This document shows, one piece after another, positions 35,101 through 47,700 of a stretch of DNA of 64,000 bases. This stretch comes from Aquila chrysaetos chrysaetos. Its lineage: Eukaryota > Chordata > Aves > Accipitriformes > Accipitridae. Under the pieces are notes generated by a model. It did no database searches. It was not told the origin of the DNA and was given only the letters and a program-made list of their open reading frames with translations. The translations under genes were made by a program, and so were the position numbers. Position 1 is the stretch's first letter; every line of letters begins with the position of its first letter. The DNA lies in the NCBI RefSeq assembly GCF_900496995.4, contig NC_044004.1:56698224-56762223 (forward strand). Reading direction: 5' to 3'.

Positions 35101-38100
35101 TTCATGGCATTTGTTAAAAGGGAGATGGTCTTAAATGTCATGACTTCACCCACACAAACTCTGATAAAAAGTGAAATCGTATCTCAAAGTTAACTGCTAC
35201 TTAAAATCAGCTGAAATTGTCATAATACTTATTAAAACCAGTCTCCTAGGTTCTTAGCCCCAATATAACATTTCTTTTCATGACAAGATGCAAGTGTTTT
35301 GTTCCTTTCTGGAAGGCAAGGAGAGGAGGATTATAAAGCATTAATGCTTTTCATTTTAGATCTGCAGGTCTATGTAATAGCTTCAACCTGATTCTTTTTG
35401 AAGATTTAATAAAAGCTGGAGGAAAGGGGTCTTGTGAGAAACATCCATATATGGTGGTGAGGAAAGGAAAATTGATTCAATTTCATTTAGATTAGTGAAC
35501 AAGATGACACTTTATTGGTATAGAGCTATTCAGGCACTTAGAATGGTGGAAGTGATGTAATGAATAAATTGAGAGTGCACTGAGGTTAAGGGAACATGAT
35601 AAATCCAATTTATGAGATGCTGTTATGATGGTGAGCAAGTACTAGAGGCTATCATGAACAAGGGCTGTTTGTCAGAGGTTTGCTTGCATACTTAAGGTTG
35701 TGTTCAAATTTAAAGGGCTATAATCCTTACATGTCACACTTCTGTTATTGAAGAGACTCCAAATTCGGCACAGCAATCCCTCCCTGCAAGAGGATTCTAC
35801 TTATAAAACTTTATGAAAAAGTGCACTATATAAAGCTTCTACTCCTGTAAGTTTTACTCAAGTAGAATTATTGTATAGACAGTCACTGATGAACTGAACA
35901 CCATATTCCTTCATCTTATCAATTAGGTTTATAGACGTTACAGTTTCCAAGTATAATAACCTCCTGTTAAAACTACCCCTGCTTAAATAACAGAGTACCT
36001 CCGTGAGCCGTGCAAAGTAGGCAGAACAGGCACAGAAGTCAATGGCTGACACAATAACCACCAAGCACAGCACCCTAACCATTCATCAGTGTGCAGTTCG
36101 AAAGCATCTCCCTTTGTGGTCAGGGTACAAACATGAACTGAACTAAAGATTGTACATTCCCCAAGGAAGCGGAGAGAACAGCAGTGTGTATAGTAAGAAA
36201 AATGTCAATGTGTTTGACAACTGTTAGGGGAAAACTTACCAAAGAATTTCCTGGTATTTTTATCACTGTGCTAGAATTGAATTGCAGGCTATGAACCTTA
36301 AATATTTCTCAGGAAGCTTTCTTTTTGGCTTGGAGAGGAAGACATATACAAAGGCATACATACTGAGCTGTAATTAATCTGTATACAGAGGCATACGCTT
36401 TTGACACTCTGCAAATAATACAGTTTCAGATAGTTTTCTTTTAAAAGTATTTTTGTGTTGCATATTAAAAGTGTAAAAGCTAAATTCTTACTTATGCCAA
36501 AAACATATAAACACATCAAATATATTCTATACAGTATCCTGTAAAATGAGTTCAGTGAAATATATAGTGTAGAAATCTGCAGCGAGGTGTTGTCCACCTC
36601 AGTTATAGGCACTAACACCCTTAGTAAAAAATAACAAAACTTCCAGTTTCTGAGGGATGCTGTACTGGCTCCATGCCTCAGAATGGAGCTGGGAATGACC
36701 TACTTGGAGCTAGTTACTTGTACAAAACATATAAAGCAAGAAAGATCTGCTGATATCTGTCAATACTAAACCCTAACTGATACCAAAGCTAAAGGCAAGA
36801 GCAGGATTTTGATGAACAGAGGAGGTTTACTCCTGGCTTTAGGACAGTCAAGGAGAAGAGAAAGGAAACTCTTCTGGGAATGGGAAAATCAAATGTGAAC
36901 TATATTGCAACTGACTGTGCAAGAGACATCTGTATTAAATAAAATTAAGAAAACCAACTTTGAGCTTTTTGCTCCCCCTGGTGAAATGTTTGGGCAAGAT
37001 ATTTGACACGAGTATTGCCAGTCATTACTGCGACCCATAGCCACACACAACTTGCATTTCTGGAAAGACCCACAGGATCTGTGGGTACATGCTGAGGGTG
37101 TTAGCGCTGTGTCCTAAACACTGCTTCCTCGTGACATCTGCCTTCACACAGCAGCCTTTCTGAAGGTAGGTGAGAATGAGGCTCCTTTCGCTTTGTACCA
37201 CCCCTCTCAGCACTGCATTCTCAAGGCTGTTCATTTAAAGTCTATTAGTTTTCTGCATCAGTCAGAGGTAAAAAATGCCTTGGCAAATCTGAGAGGCCTC
37301 CGCTCTCCACAGTCAATCCAGCCAGCTACCTCTTGGAAAAATGAGCACTAACTGGCTATATTTTTAGCAACTACCTCGTTGTCTTTGCTGCAGTTATCCA
37401 AATGCAGATGTGAGGAGGACCTGATCATGGCATTTTCTCAGCCAGATGAGTATTAACTTAGGACAAAGCAACATGAGATCCTAGCTGACCCACGAATCTT
37501 GATTTGAGAAGAGGTCTGCTGCTATTGCCAAGTTCCCCAAAAGGAGCTGAGGAAGAAAGGGACAACTCATTGCCACCTTGGCCTTGCTGTGTCAGCCACC
37601 CCCGGCCCCAAGAAGAGCCCTCCCCTCCATCCCAGAGTGGCCAGCACCAGACCATAGGCACTCTCAGTGGCCGAAGAGCTGGCTTTCCTTCCCTTGATAT
37701 CATGTTGTGCAAAGGCTGAGGTACACACATGAAGAAGCAGCCATCCTGATCCCATACAGCCCTCTCCCAGTCCTTATAGCCTCTCCACAACCCTCATCCC
37801 ATTTTCAAGCTCAGTTCTTTTGTCTACCAGCACCAGCCACACCTGTATTACCAGAGTCTGTGATGGACCCAACTGTCTCTTTCAGCACATAAGTACCACT
37901 TGCTGTTTCTTGCTACGACCAGAGCTGACAGTCCTTTGAAGGCACAAAGGAGTGCATGAGCTGTGAGGAAGAACAGTGACAGGAAAAGGCAAGTTTTGGA
38001 GCCCAAATGAGGAAGGAGATGGAATCACCGTCCCATGGCAGGACTCATTCACCATGTGTCAGCAGTCTCTTATTCAGAAGTTGCATTCTTTGAGCTGTTG

Positions 38101-38497
38101 AACTCGTCATCTCACAGCCCAGTTTCAGCTGTCAAGAAGTTATTCACATCAGTCTCCATTTTCTTCTGTTTATATTCCACCTCATGACTCCACTCCATGC
38201 CTGAACAGTTCTGATCCTCTCCCTGGCCTCACACCCACACATTTCAAGTAACTGTTCACTGCTGACTTCTCAGTGACTCACTGCCTGGCCAGCCTGTTCA
38301 CTGTATGTTCAGCTATTTCATCTCTTAAGGCACCATCAACACATAAAAATATTTTATAAAACTCCACCAGGGCTGCTTTTAAAATAGCAGACGTAACTGA
38401 TACTTGTTTTGGTTTCCTCCATAAAGATTACAGACATGCTGTGTTTACTCAACAGAAGTGTAAGGGCTGAAGGACCATACAACTGTAGATGGCTGTC
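32200..38497. other. Interval between the convergent 3' ends of CISD2 and SLC9B2
   Basis: About 6 kb of AT-rich DNA must hold the 3' UTRs of both genes. For SLC9B2 (minus strand), canonical AATAAA appears as TTTATT on the plus strand at 35511-35516 and 35064-35069, about 3 kb past the stop. Nearer the stop I see only weak TATAAA-type variants (for example near 38353). A MIR-like trace is possible near 32785-32870. No protein-coding exon is recognised. Confidence 0.6.
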
Positions 38498-38737
38498 CTA
38501 CGAAGGTTCACAGGCCTCTGCCTCTTCTCCAACCTCAGCACCTTCCTCATCCTCCTTGCTAGTTGTCTGAGCCTTCTGCAAAAGTCTGGGCCCTGCCAAG
38601 CCAATAACCAGGGCTCCAACTGGAGCAGTGATCAAGATAGCCAAGAAAGCTACTGTCAGTACATCCATTCCGTACTTCTCAAGTTGCTCATCCTGATGAC
38701 TTCTTGCTGTATCCAGGGCAAGGGAACCTATTGCAGC
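38498..38737 (-). CDS. SLC9B2: SLC9B2 last coding exon (residues 467-545)
   Basis: Begins AAIGSLALDTARSH after a CAG acceptor and ends at a TAG (38498-38500). It encodes the last membrane segments and an acidic cytosolic tail with repeated Glu. Part of the 3' UTR continues below. Confidence 0.95.
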   Translation of the reverse strand, partial: AAIGSLALDTARSHQDEQLEKYGMDVLTVAFLAILITAPVGALVIGLAGPRLLQKAQTTSKEDEEGAEVGEEAEACEPS

Positions 38738-41700
38738 CTGCAGGAAAGAAAACGTTGCTGAGATGGAGCAAATAACCTTTAGCACTGAAAGAGGCAAAAA
38801 AAGGGACTAATCATCAGTCAACATTTAACATAAATTTGACATTTTTAGTACATTCAACCCATTTATTTCTAGGCATTACATAGGAAAGTAAATGTTATAT
38901 TACACCTGTGAGAACAATTTTCACTTGGCTACACTTCGAATTTCCTAAGCTAATGAGTTTAACTGGGTGGTTCCCTCCCATGAAGAACATTGCTTAGCTG
39001 CCATCCTATCCACATTTCTGGAGGATGTGTGATTAATGAAATGGGCCAGTATATTGCATATTGCAGCTGTTAAAATGCCACACTTTGAGAATGCGTCCTG
39101 ATGGCAGTCAGCTAGTAGCAGCTTCTGAAAATCTAGTTCACAAATCTTGCAATAATCCCTGCCTGTTCTGATTATTAACTTTTGTTTGCAAATAATCATG
39201 GTATTGAGCCAAAGTCTAAATGACTTAACAATCACTGAAATAAAGGAGCAGGAATGCAGGCAGCCTGAGGCTTCTCTAGCAATATGGCTGTCAGACTAAC
39301 CCTTACCAAAATGACCACAAACTGAAAACCCACTCTGAGCCTCTGGTGTGACTGCCCCTGCAGACACTTCACGTGTAAGAGGGAAATGCTTTTACTTTTG
39401 TTTTGAGAGTTCTCAGAATCTGTATGTAAAGGCACAATAATCTGCAGTAGCTGAGAAATAGCTAAACTTCCTATGATACATGTACAGTTTGCTGTCATTA
39501 TTAAGACTACAACCCAGGATGCAAGCAAAACACCTTCACATAGAAGGCTCTCTGTGCACTTTTCAAGCAGATATAGGGTGGTTTAGAATATGAACTGTCC
39601 ATATGCTACACTCCACTGTTATTGAGCCTGATTACTGCTGTGCTAGTTATGAGGAGCTTTGCTAAGGCCAATATATTTGGCCGGGAATTAAAGTGATGTT
39701 GGACTGTTTACCTGGACAGTGGCTTTAGGAATCCATGCCAATGAGACAAATACTTTCTCCTTGAAATTAAACCCAGCAAAACACACCATCAGGAACGTTG
39801 CTATAATTCGCACAACTAGGGCAATGCCTAGTGTAGCCACACAGAGCCCTGCAACAAAGACAAACACTTCTCAGTACTTTTGTGCATAGGTGCCTGAGGG
39901 GAATAAGCTTCCTAAAACTGTAGGAAGGTGAGGTTTATAGTGAGGTTGGCTTTTGGTTTTTTGGGGTCAGCTGTAGTCTGCTTTGCTTTAGATGTCTTTA
40001 TAGAGATTCTTTGGAAGCCAATAGTGAAAGCTGGATAATTAGTGAATGATCTTACCAACAGTTTCAGGCCTCAGAGACGTAACAGATACTTCTGCTCCAA
40101 TTAAACCAAAAAGAAAAGGTTGAAAGATATTCCATGCAACTGCAACAATTTTTTCTACTTCCCTCTGCAATGAAAACAAAAATAATCTGTAAATTCACAA
40201 AAATATGGCCAAGTAGACACAACATTTAATTAATCAAAGGACAAAGTGAAAATGCATCATAAAGATTGTCCAGAATTGCTCCCCCTTCTTTGACCTAATA
40301 CTAAAAGATTCAAAATCAGTTGCGCACCTTTCAAAGGTCAGAGTTTGCCTAGCTCTGCTAGTAAATAAATGCTTGCTATCACAAGAAAAGAAATAAAAAT
40401 CACTGATGTTTGAACAGTAACAGCAGTTTGCAGACAAGAGGAAGAAAATAGCGCATAGTTGATTTTCAGTATTTAGGAAGAAGTAATTTCAACAGCTTGC
40501 TCTGAAGTTTCTGAGCCTTTGGGAACTGCATGCTTAAGCGTGTTCTTCCATTTGTATCTGAGCAGAGTTAGACCCTCAAAAGTTTCAGCCATCACCTAAC
40601 TCTGCTCACGCTGCATGCAGTCAGAGGCCTGTCTCCATGTGAGCGGCAGCAGCAAAGTTAGACTGAGCAAATCTGAAATCCCTTCCTAGTGAAAGGTGTT
40701 GAACTTTCCAGTGCGATGTACTGTATAAGGGCAAAGCCACCTTTTCTCCTTGTGTTTGAACTTTACACCTAACAATTTTCCTAAAACAACTGCTGCCAGG
40801 ATAAACAGGAATCTTCCACTTACCTGAAAAGCTACACATAGCATATCTAATAGCATTTCTTTTTTAACTAAGTGGGCTCTGAAATAGCAAACGAGCCTTC
40901 AGGCTGGAGTGTGTGGAAAATATAAGTGCAGTGGTCTGTCACTTAATAATCAGTCCAGAGCCTAGACATGTCCTGTCCTTGGTGTTCTCTCTAAGACTGA
41001 TCCTGCAACATCTCTTGCTCTTTAGTCAATGGTAGATGACTGTAATACAAAAACTTCTGTAACCTTAGAGAGAACAAGGTGGAAATATACAGACTTCTGA
41101 ACATTTTTCTTTATTTGCCTCATTTCTCCTGGTTATCTCACCCTTTTCTTTTTTGGCAAAAATTAATCCTCTTTACAGATGTTAGCATTATTTCAGTCTG
41201 TTTACTGTCCACTTAACTGTTCCAGCAATAGGTACGATGGTCCTTGTTCTCAGTGGACAGCATTTGCCAAGTGACTTCCACCAGGGACAGTAGGAGGCAG
41301 TGGCCCTTGAGAAGCTCAGCAGGAAAACCTTGGTAATATATTGAGTATACAGTATGCAGACATCTCTGACTGTATCTGATAAAGAAGAGCTAAGGTATTT
41401 GAAATCAACATCCTTAAGGCCAAGAAGCTTCATTCACTGATCAAAAGAAATTAAACTAAGCATTTATAGGCTGCATACACTCTTTTAAGGTCCTTCCTTC
41501 TGAAATGGTTTAAAAGCTTTTCAATAGAGAGCTTTATCAGTTCTAATGTGCTTAAGTAGTTAATCCCAAGATGAGTTTTTCTTCTTTTAAAATTGGACAA
41601 CAATGTAATACTTTCAATAGAAAACATGGTTTCTTTTTCATTGTTTTAACAAACCTTGAGATCTTACTGAAGTCAGGGTCTAGATGGGGATAATAATGTG

Positions 41701-44700
41701 GACTCTGCTATATCTGATGCCCTTTCCTTTCTCTTCTTCTCCCCTTCTCCTACTGCATGTTGCAATGCTACAGCTGTGGAGAGAAAGATGCCCTTAAAAC
41801 ATTAAGTGTAGATGGTATCAAGCAAAAGAGGCAGTGAGACATGCCAAGGTACAGAAATGCAGTGGGGCAGCAACAGTAAAAGGAAGCAGGCTTAGCAGCT
41901 AAGGGAAAGTGACTAAAAAGCAGTCTTTTGTATGATTTTTGTATGGCCTTATATCACCATTTATTGTGGGCACCCTGCACTCTGATTTATCCAGAATACA
42001 CTGGCTGGGATTTGGGAAAGATGAGAGAGGATGGTTAATTAGTGTTTTCCATTTCACCCCCTGCAAAGCCACAGGGAACAAAACCTCAGGGTATTCAGGC
42101 CATGTGCACAACTGTATTTTGGACACCTGTTTGTAAATCTTACCATAAAGTGGCTGTGTAACGTTACAGACACTCACAGAGCTGGGACATAAAGCTTTGG
42201 ATTCCTAGCCAAGTGCCTTGACATCTTGCCATCCTTTACATGGCTTAAGATGTCCAAGAAAAGCTTGTGAGCATTAGGCTCTGTATCAATATATATTCAC
42301 ATACATGGTAACTTTCTGTCATGCTAAATGTTAAAGACTTCCAAAATAAACATAGAATGTTTTTTTTTTAATCCATACACCCCCTAAAGCTTCATAAATG
42401 CACCATTACTACTCCTGACAGAAATTCAAACTCCTGTCAGACTGTACATTCAAAGGAGTTTTGGTATGGTATGCTTCTTTATGTAAACATTCACCTTTTC
42501 ATCAGACCATCCCACACCTGCAACAAAGGCTAAGACTAACGTGCAGAGCCCTCCTGATCCAGGGAAGCCAAAGTAGATGCTGCCAAAAACAGCAAACATG
42601 GACAGCCCAAGTACAAAATACGATCTCTTCCATGCCAGAGATGCCTGCAGCCAAGGAAAGAGACAAAAACGTAAATTTCTTTTAGAAATGGAGGAAAAAC
42701 ATTACTTCTGTTAATTTTGAAAATAACAATTTGGAAATAAAAATTGCCATTAACCCTTGTGAAAGAATCAAAGCTTTCCAGTGAGACTTGAACTGCTAAG
42801 TTGAGTTGAGGGTTTTTTTGGGGACATTAATTCCTAAGCAATTTAAATTTTGGAAATTTAATAATTTCTTTACTCTGCCCATCCAAAATCTTGCTGCCAA
42901 TAGGCTTTTTGTATCACAAGGAACATGATGCTCTATTCTAACAGCCCTGCTTCAATTCTGTGATAACAGGATTTTCTACCTGTACAGTCAAGTACTAGAA
43001 CAGTTTATCCAAGGAGAGGTGAAATCCTTGCCACTAGACGTTTTTAAGGACAAGTCAAACAAATGTTTGTCAGGGACAGTCTAGTTTTATTTGATCCAGT
43101 CTCACAGAACACAGTTATATCTCTGCCATTGCTCCCCATTTCTATATATCTCTTTAGCTTCTGTATCACACTTCTTACATCATTTAATAAGAAGAAAATT
43201 TGGTCCCACTGAGGGCAATAGATGCTTTTCAAATTGACTTCAGTAGTCCAGAACATATCTACTTTCTTCCACAATTTTCTGTTCACTTAATTGCCCCTTT
43301 ATAGTAAATTCATCTACCACTTTACATAAGCTTAATTTTTATTGAAAGTAACACATTCTAATTAGCATTAATGATACGCCCAATCACTTAAAGCCTACAA
43401 TCTGTCCTCTTTACTCGTTTTTAATCTTACGCTTACTGGAAACATCTTACAAAAGTAAATGCATCGCACATCAACCTAATTGATGATTGTTTTACTGTCT
43501 GAAATGGGTATCAGACCGTTTCTCCTTTACATGTGGACATTTCCACCACCTTCAACGAGAGCAGGAAGGTGAGCTGGGTTCCAAACTCTGCATCAGGAAG
43601 GACTACAAAATCATATATTGTTATAGTTGCAGTAAACAAGTAATCACCTATAAAACACATCCTCACTTGATAGGCTTTGCAACCTGGAAGTTAGCACTGG
43701 ACACAACTTTCCCCAAAACCAGCTTCACATGAAGCTTGGAAATTAATACCTTAAGAACATTATTCCTTAGCAAAGAATCTCTATTTTATAAAAAGGTTTT
43801 TTTACTGGGTTTTTACCTGATCATGGCTTGGGAAATATCGAACGAACATTCCCAGGATCCCCCCAGCTGCTATGCCAACAGCAACCTCCAGCACTCCACG
43901 AAGAACATTGTACAGAGTAGAACCTACTTGGCAAAAGAAAAATGGGTTCAGTAAGCCGTACACAGACCCTTCATGCACAAACCACACTGTAGACCTACAA
44001 GGGTGATTCCAAGACAGTGTCTGCTTTAAATTACTTGGAGGCAAAGGGGTTCAGGAGGGAACCGATGGGCCTGAAAGAACTGGATAGTACAACTTTCTCT
44101 CTCTGAAAGCTCATGCCAAGAAAGTGTGTCAGAGAAGTCAGAGGAAGAGCCACTGTGAGAACATTGCCAAACCCAGGAAAATTTGAAAGAATTATGTTGG
44201 GCATGCAGGGACCAGACTTGGCAGCTAAGGAAGCAGACAGGGAAAAATGTTCCCTGAAAGTTGTTGTGACCCACAACTCAGAGCAGACAATGTTACAGCA
44301 AGACTTTTGATTGTGGGTAATATCCCTCTCAATATTCAAGTCCATACATGAACTTTATAAGGAGATGTCATTAAGTTACGGACCAGTCAACCACAACAGA
44401 GCACACATTCTTCAAAATATCACTGTTCTGGATTTCACCACGTACAGATTAACCAGCATACCAGAAGAGAAAGCCATCCCAAGGCAAGTGTTGAAGCCTG
44501 TGATAGCCAGAATGTCATCAATGCTGCCGGCTGCCATTAGCAAAGTTGGGACACCTTTCTCCACACCATATCCCCCAGCTTGTAAAATCAGCATTGAGGG
44601 AACCACCACAGCAGGGGAGACTGCACCTAGAACAAAACTGAAAACACATAGGTTCAGCCTCTCTTAAAAAGAAAGCGCTGAACTAAAAAACTTCAAAACG

Positions 44701-47700
44701 TTCTGACCCCAATTCATATATCAGGGAGCATAACTGGCCTGCAGGGTAGACTCAAGTCCTCATCTGCGGAGTCCTTTACTTTTAATGCTGTTGAGTTGGG
44801 CAGGAAGTAAGAGCTGACTCCAATTATGGATAGAAATATCTCTGCTTGTAATTAGCAGGGAAAGGTAAGGAAAATACCTTATGTAAAGGTCTGTTTATGC
44901 TTTATGCTCCCTGATATATGCCTTGGTTCTCCCATTTAGGAACCTAGTCTACACATGCCTATGATTCAGTAGCCCAGTTCCTTCTTATAAAAATCGGTGT
45001 GTGGCAGAGGAGAAGTTCACCCATCTTGCTCCAGTATATGGGTCCTGACCAAGTCCACCAGTTTAGATAGGACTAGATGGAAAAGGTTTCCTCTTCAAGG
45101 ATATTACTCCAGAATATAACATGCCATATCCTTACCCTTGTAACAGGAAGACTGTCCTACGTTCATCTCTCTGCAAGGAAACTCTGAGTTCCAGTATGAA
45201 GATTCTCCAAATTGTGGTATCATTTTCTGTCTCTAAAAGCCCCCTGTGTTGTGGTTAAAGACTCAGGGATTGCACCATCCTTCTTCAAGTGCTCAGATCA
45301 CAAACACAGAAGAGTGATGATGCAAGTACTCCTCCACAGCCTGGAAATGTGACCGTTAAATTAGCCACAGAGCCAGACATGAATGGTAAGCAAACAACCA
45401 CAGGGGCTAAGCACAGCTTCCTAACTGGTGTTAAACTGAGGTCTCTGCTTGGTGCAGAGAACTAACCGCACTTGGATCATTTAGCTGTAGCATGAAAACA
45501 GGCACCTTTGTCATGCAGGAGAAAAGAGGGTACGTTACCCTAATATAAATCCCCATTGCCATGGCAAGTGCATGAACAAGTAGGCAAGAACAGCAGCTGT
45601 GCATGTTTCTGAGATGCACGGTCCAAAAGAAAGCCGTAAGCAGACTGCTTTGAGCTTCTTAAGAGCCTGCAATGTAGAAGCACATTCAGACATTAGTATC
45701 AGTACCCTTGGCTTTATAGAGAAGAAATACATTTACGATCTGATGTGGTTTATTAAAAGAATCCCCTCTGAGCTGCAGTACAGGATGTGACAGATTTACA
45801 TGGCCTCAGCCAGAGATAGGGTCAAGCACAGCTGGATTTGAATACAAAATTCCAAGTGTGGCAGTGAAACCCACTGAATCTAGGTTTGACAAAGTTCCTG
45901 CATGTCCCAGGAAGGAGTGGCAGAAAATTCTGTTTGGCTTCTTGTGCAGAGCAAACTAAATGTGAGACGTTGGGCTAGCTGGGATCCATTTGAAAAGTGC
46001 ACCCTCAAAAAAAAAGTGCACAGCTGATTTACCCACAGTTACTTGAGGTCATTTGCTCCATCCACAAAAGATTTTGCTACGTTCCCACAAGCTGCATGAG
46101 CACCCCCCAAAAATTATCCCCAAATCCATGAACAAATCATGAAAAGTTGTAGAACTGCATAAACTTGGCACAAGGAACCAAGCATCTCTTTCAGCTGTCT
46201 CTCACTTGATACCCAGAGAAGATTAAGTTCCATTTGGCTCAGCAACTTCTATTAAAAAATTTCTCTAAAACAGAGTATTTACTTGTAACAGCTGCCTTTA
46301 ATAGTCACAAACATGACTGACTCTGCTTGGACAGATGCGTAATTTTGACGGGGGGGGGGGGGGGGGGGGCGGCTGGGGAGCAGAAATCAACGAGTTGCAC
46401 TTTTTACCAGTGCAGTTTATCCTGGCATAATTAGGGCTGAGAATCACCCGAGCAACTGACATCTTTGGCTTCACAGCTTCAACTACATGAGGAACAATTG
46501 TAGCTGCATCAAGGCATTGCTACATACAGAGTCCATATGACAGTTTCGTTGCCACATGGGAGAAAAAGGAGTCAAAGATGAAGTTCCCTTGGCAAAAAAA
46601 AGTTGTCACAGAATAGAAAAAAAAAGCAATCTCACAGAACTGGGCATCCAAGCTGTGTGTAACAACACACAGTCCATGCTCATACAAGCTTCAATGTCTT
46701 GGAAAAAAATGATCATAATCTAGGAAACCAGGCATTCTTCAAGAATGACAAAACCCTATTTTCCTAAATATCTGAAGCACTGGCAACTCCCTAGTTTTTC
46801 TTGGTTAAGAAAAATCAGTTTAGTTGTTCTGAACTAGCTATACTTGACCTAAATTTTATATAAACTTTAAGCAGTCCCTTAAACTTAAATAGATAGGGGC
46901 CAATATGGTACAGCTTTATTTCAGCCAGCTGATTTTGATCAAGCAAAACCTTGCCTTCATTAATTTATGGAGCATCACATTTCATAGTGTGCAGAGGAAG
47001 ACTTTTTTTTTGTTCACAGCGGTGTTATGGGCTTTCATTGTGATGTGAAGCATTGTTTCTGTAGTGCAGCAGGACTCATCTTTACAATTAATATATTTGC
47101 ATAAAAATGGCAATGATTCAAAAAAAAAAGGAAAGAAAAAATAAAAAAGACATACAGGTTTGGATTTTTTGGTTGGTTGGGTTTTTTTGATTTGTGAGAA
47201 CACAAGCAACATTCTCTTTCAAGGACTGGGGATCCCTTGCTTTACTTGTTTTAGTTTGTCAGTGTAAACTGACAGGGAGTTTGTCAGAGAGCGTAAACTC
47301 TTCCTGACAGACCATGATGGAGCACACGTCCTCAAGATATTCTGCTCACAAAATGCAGGAAATTTCTTTAAGACAAGGGGGAAAATAGCCATAAAATCAG
47401 TTTTCTTCAGGTATTTTTTTAGATTGCTTGCCTACTCTACAAATCCAACTGCCAATATTAAGATACATATGACTATACAATAGAAACTATGCTTTCTGTA
47501 ACGATCTAATTTGCAGATCCTCCAAGACTGAACAGTTCAATATTTTTAACAGATCCAATTATTCACTTTTTTTGAGGGCTCTTGTATACTTCGCCTCAGA
47601 CAAATGGCTGGTGCCATACCTTTGGATCCAGGCCGAGTCCTGCTCGGGTCAAGATAATTGAAAGAGCAATATTCCTCAGTGCTGCAGACCAGCGCAGGTT

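Noticed and set aside
44625-44637. Alternative SLC9B2 acceptor at an internal CTAG
   Set aside because: It would delete the F-V-L residues and break the phase with the preceding exon's two-base remainder.
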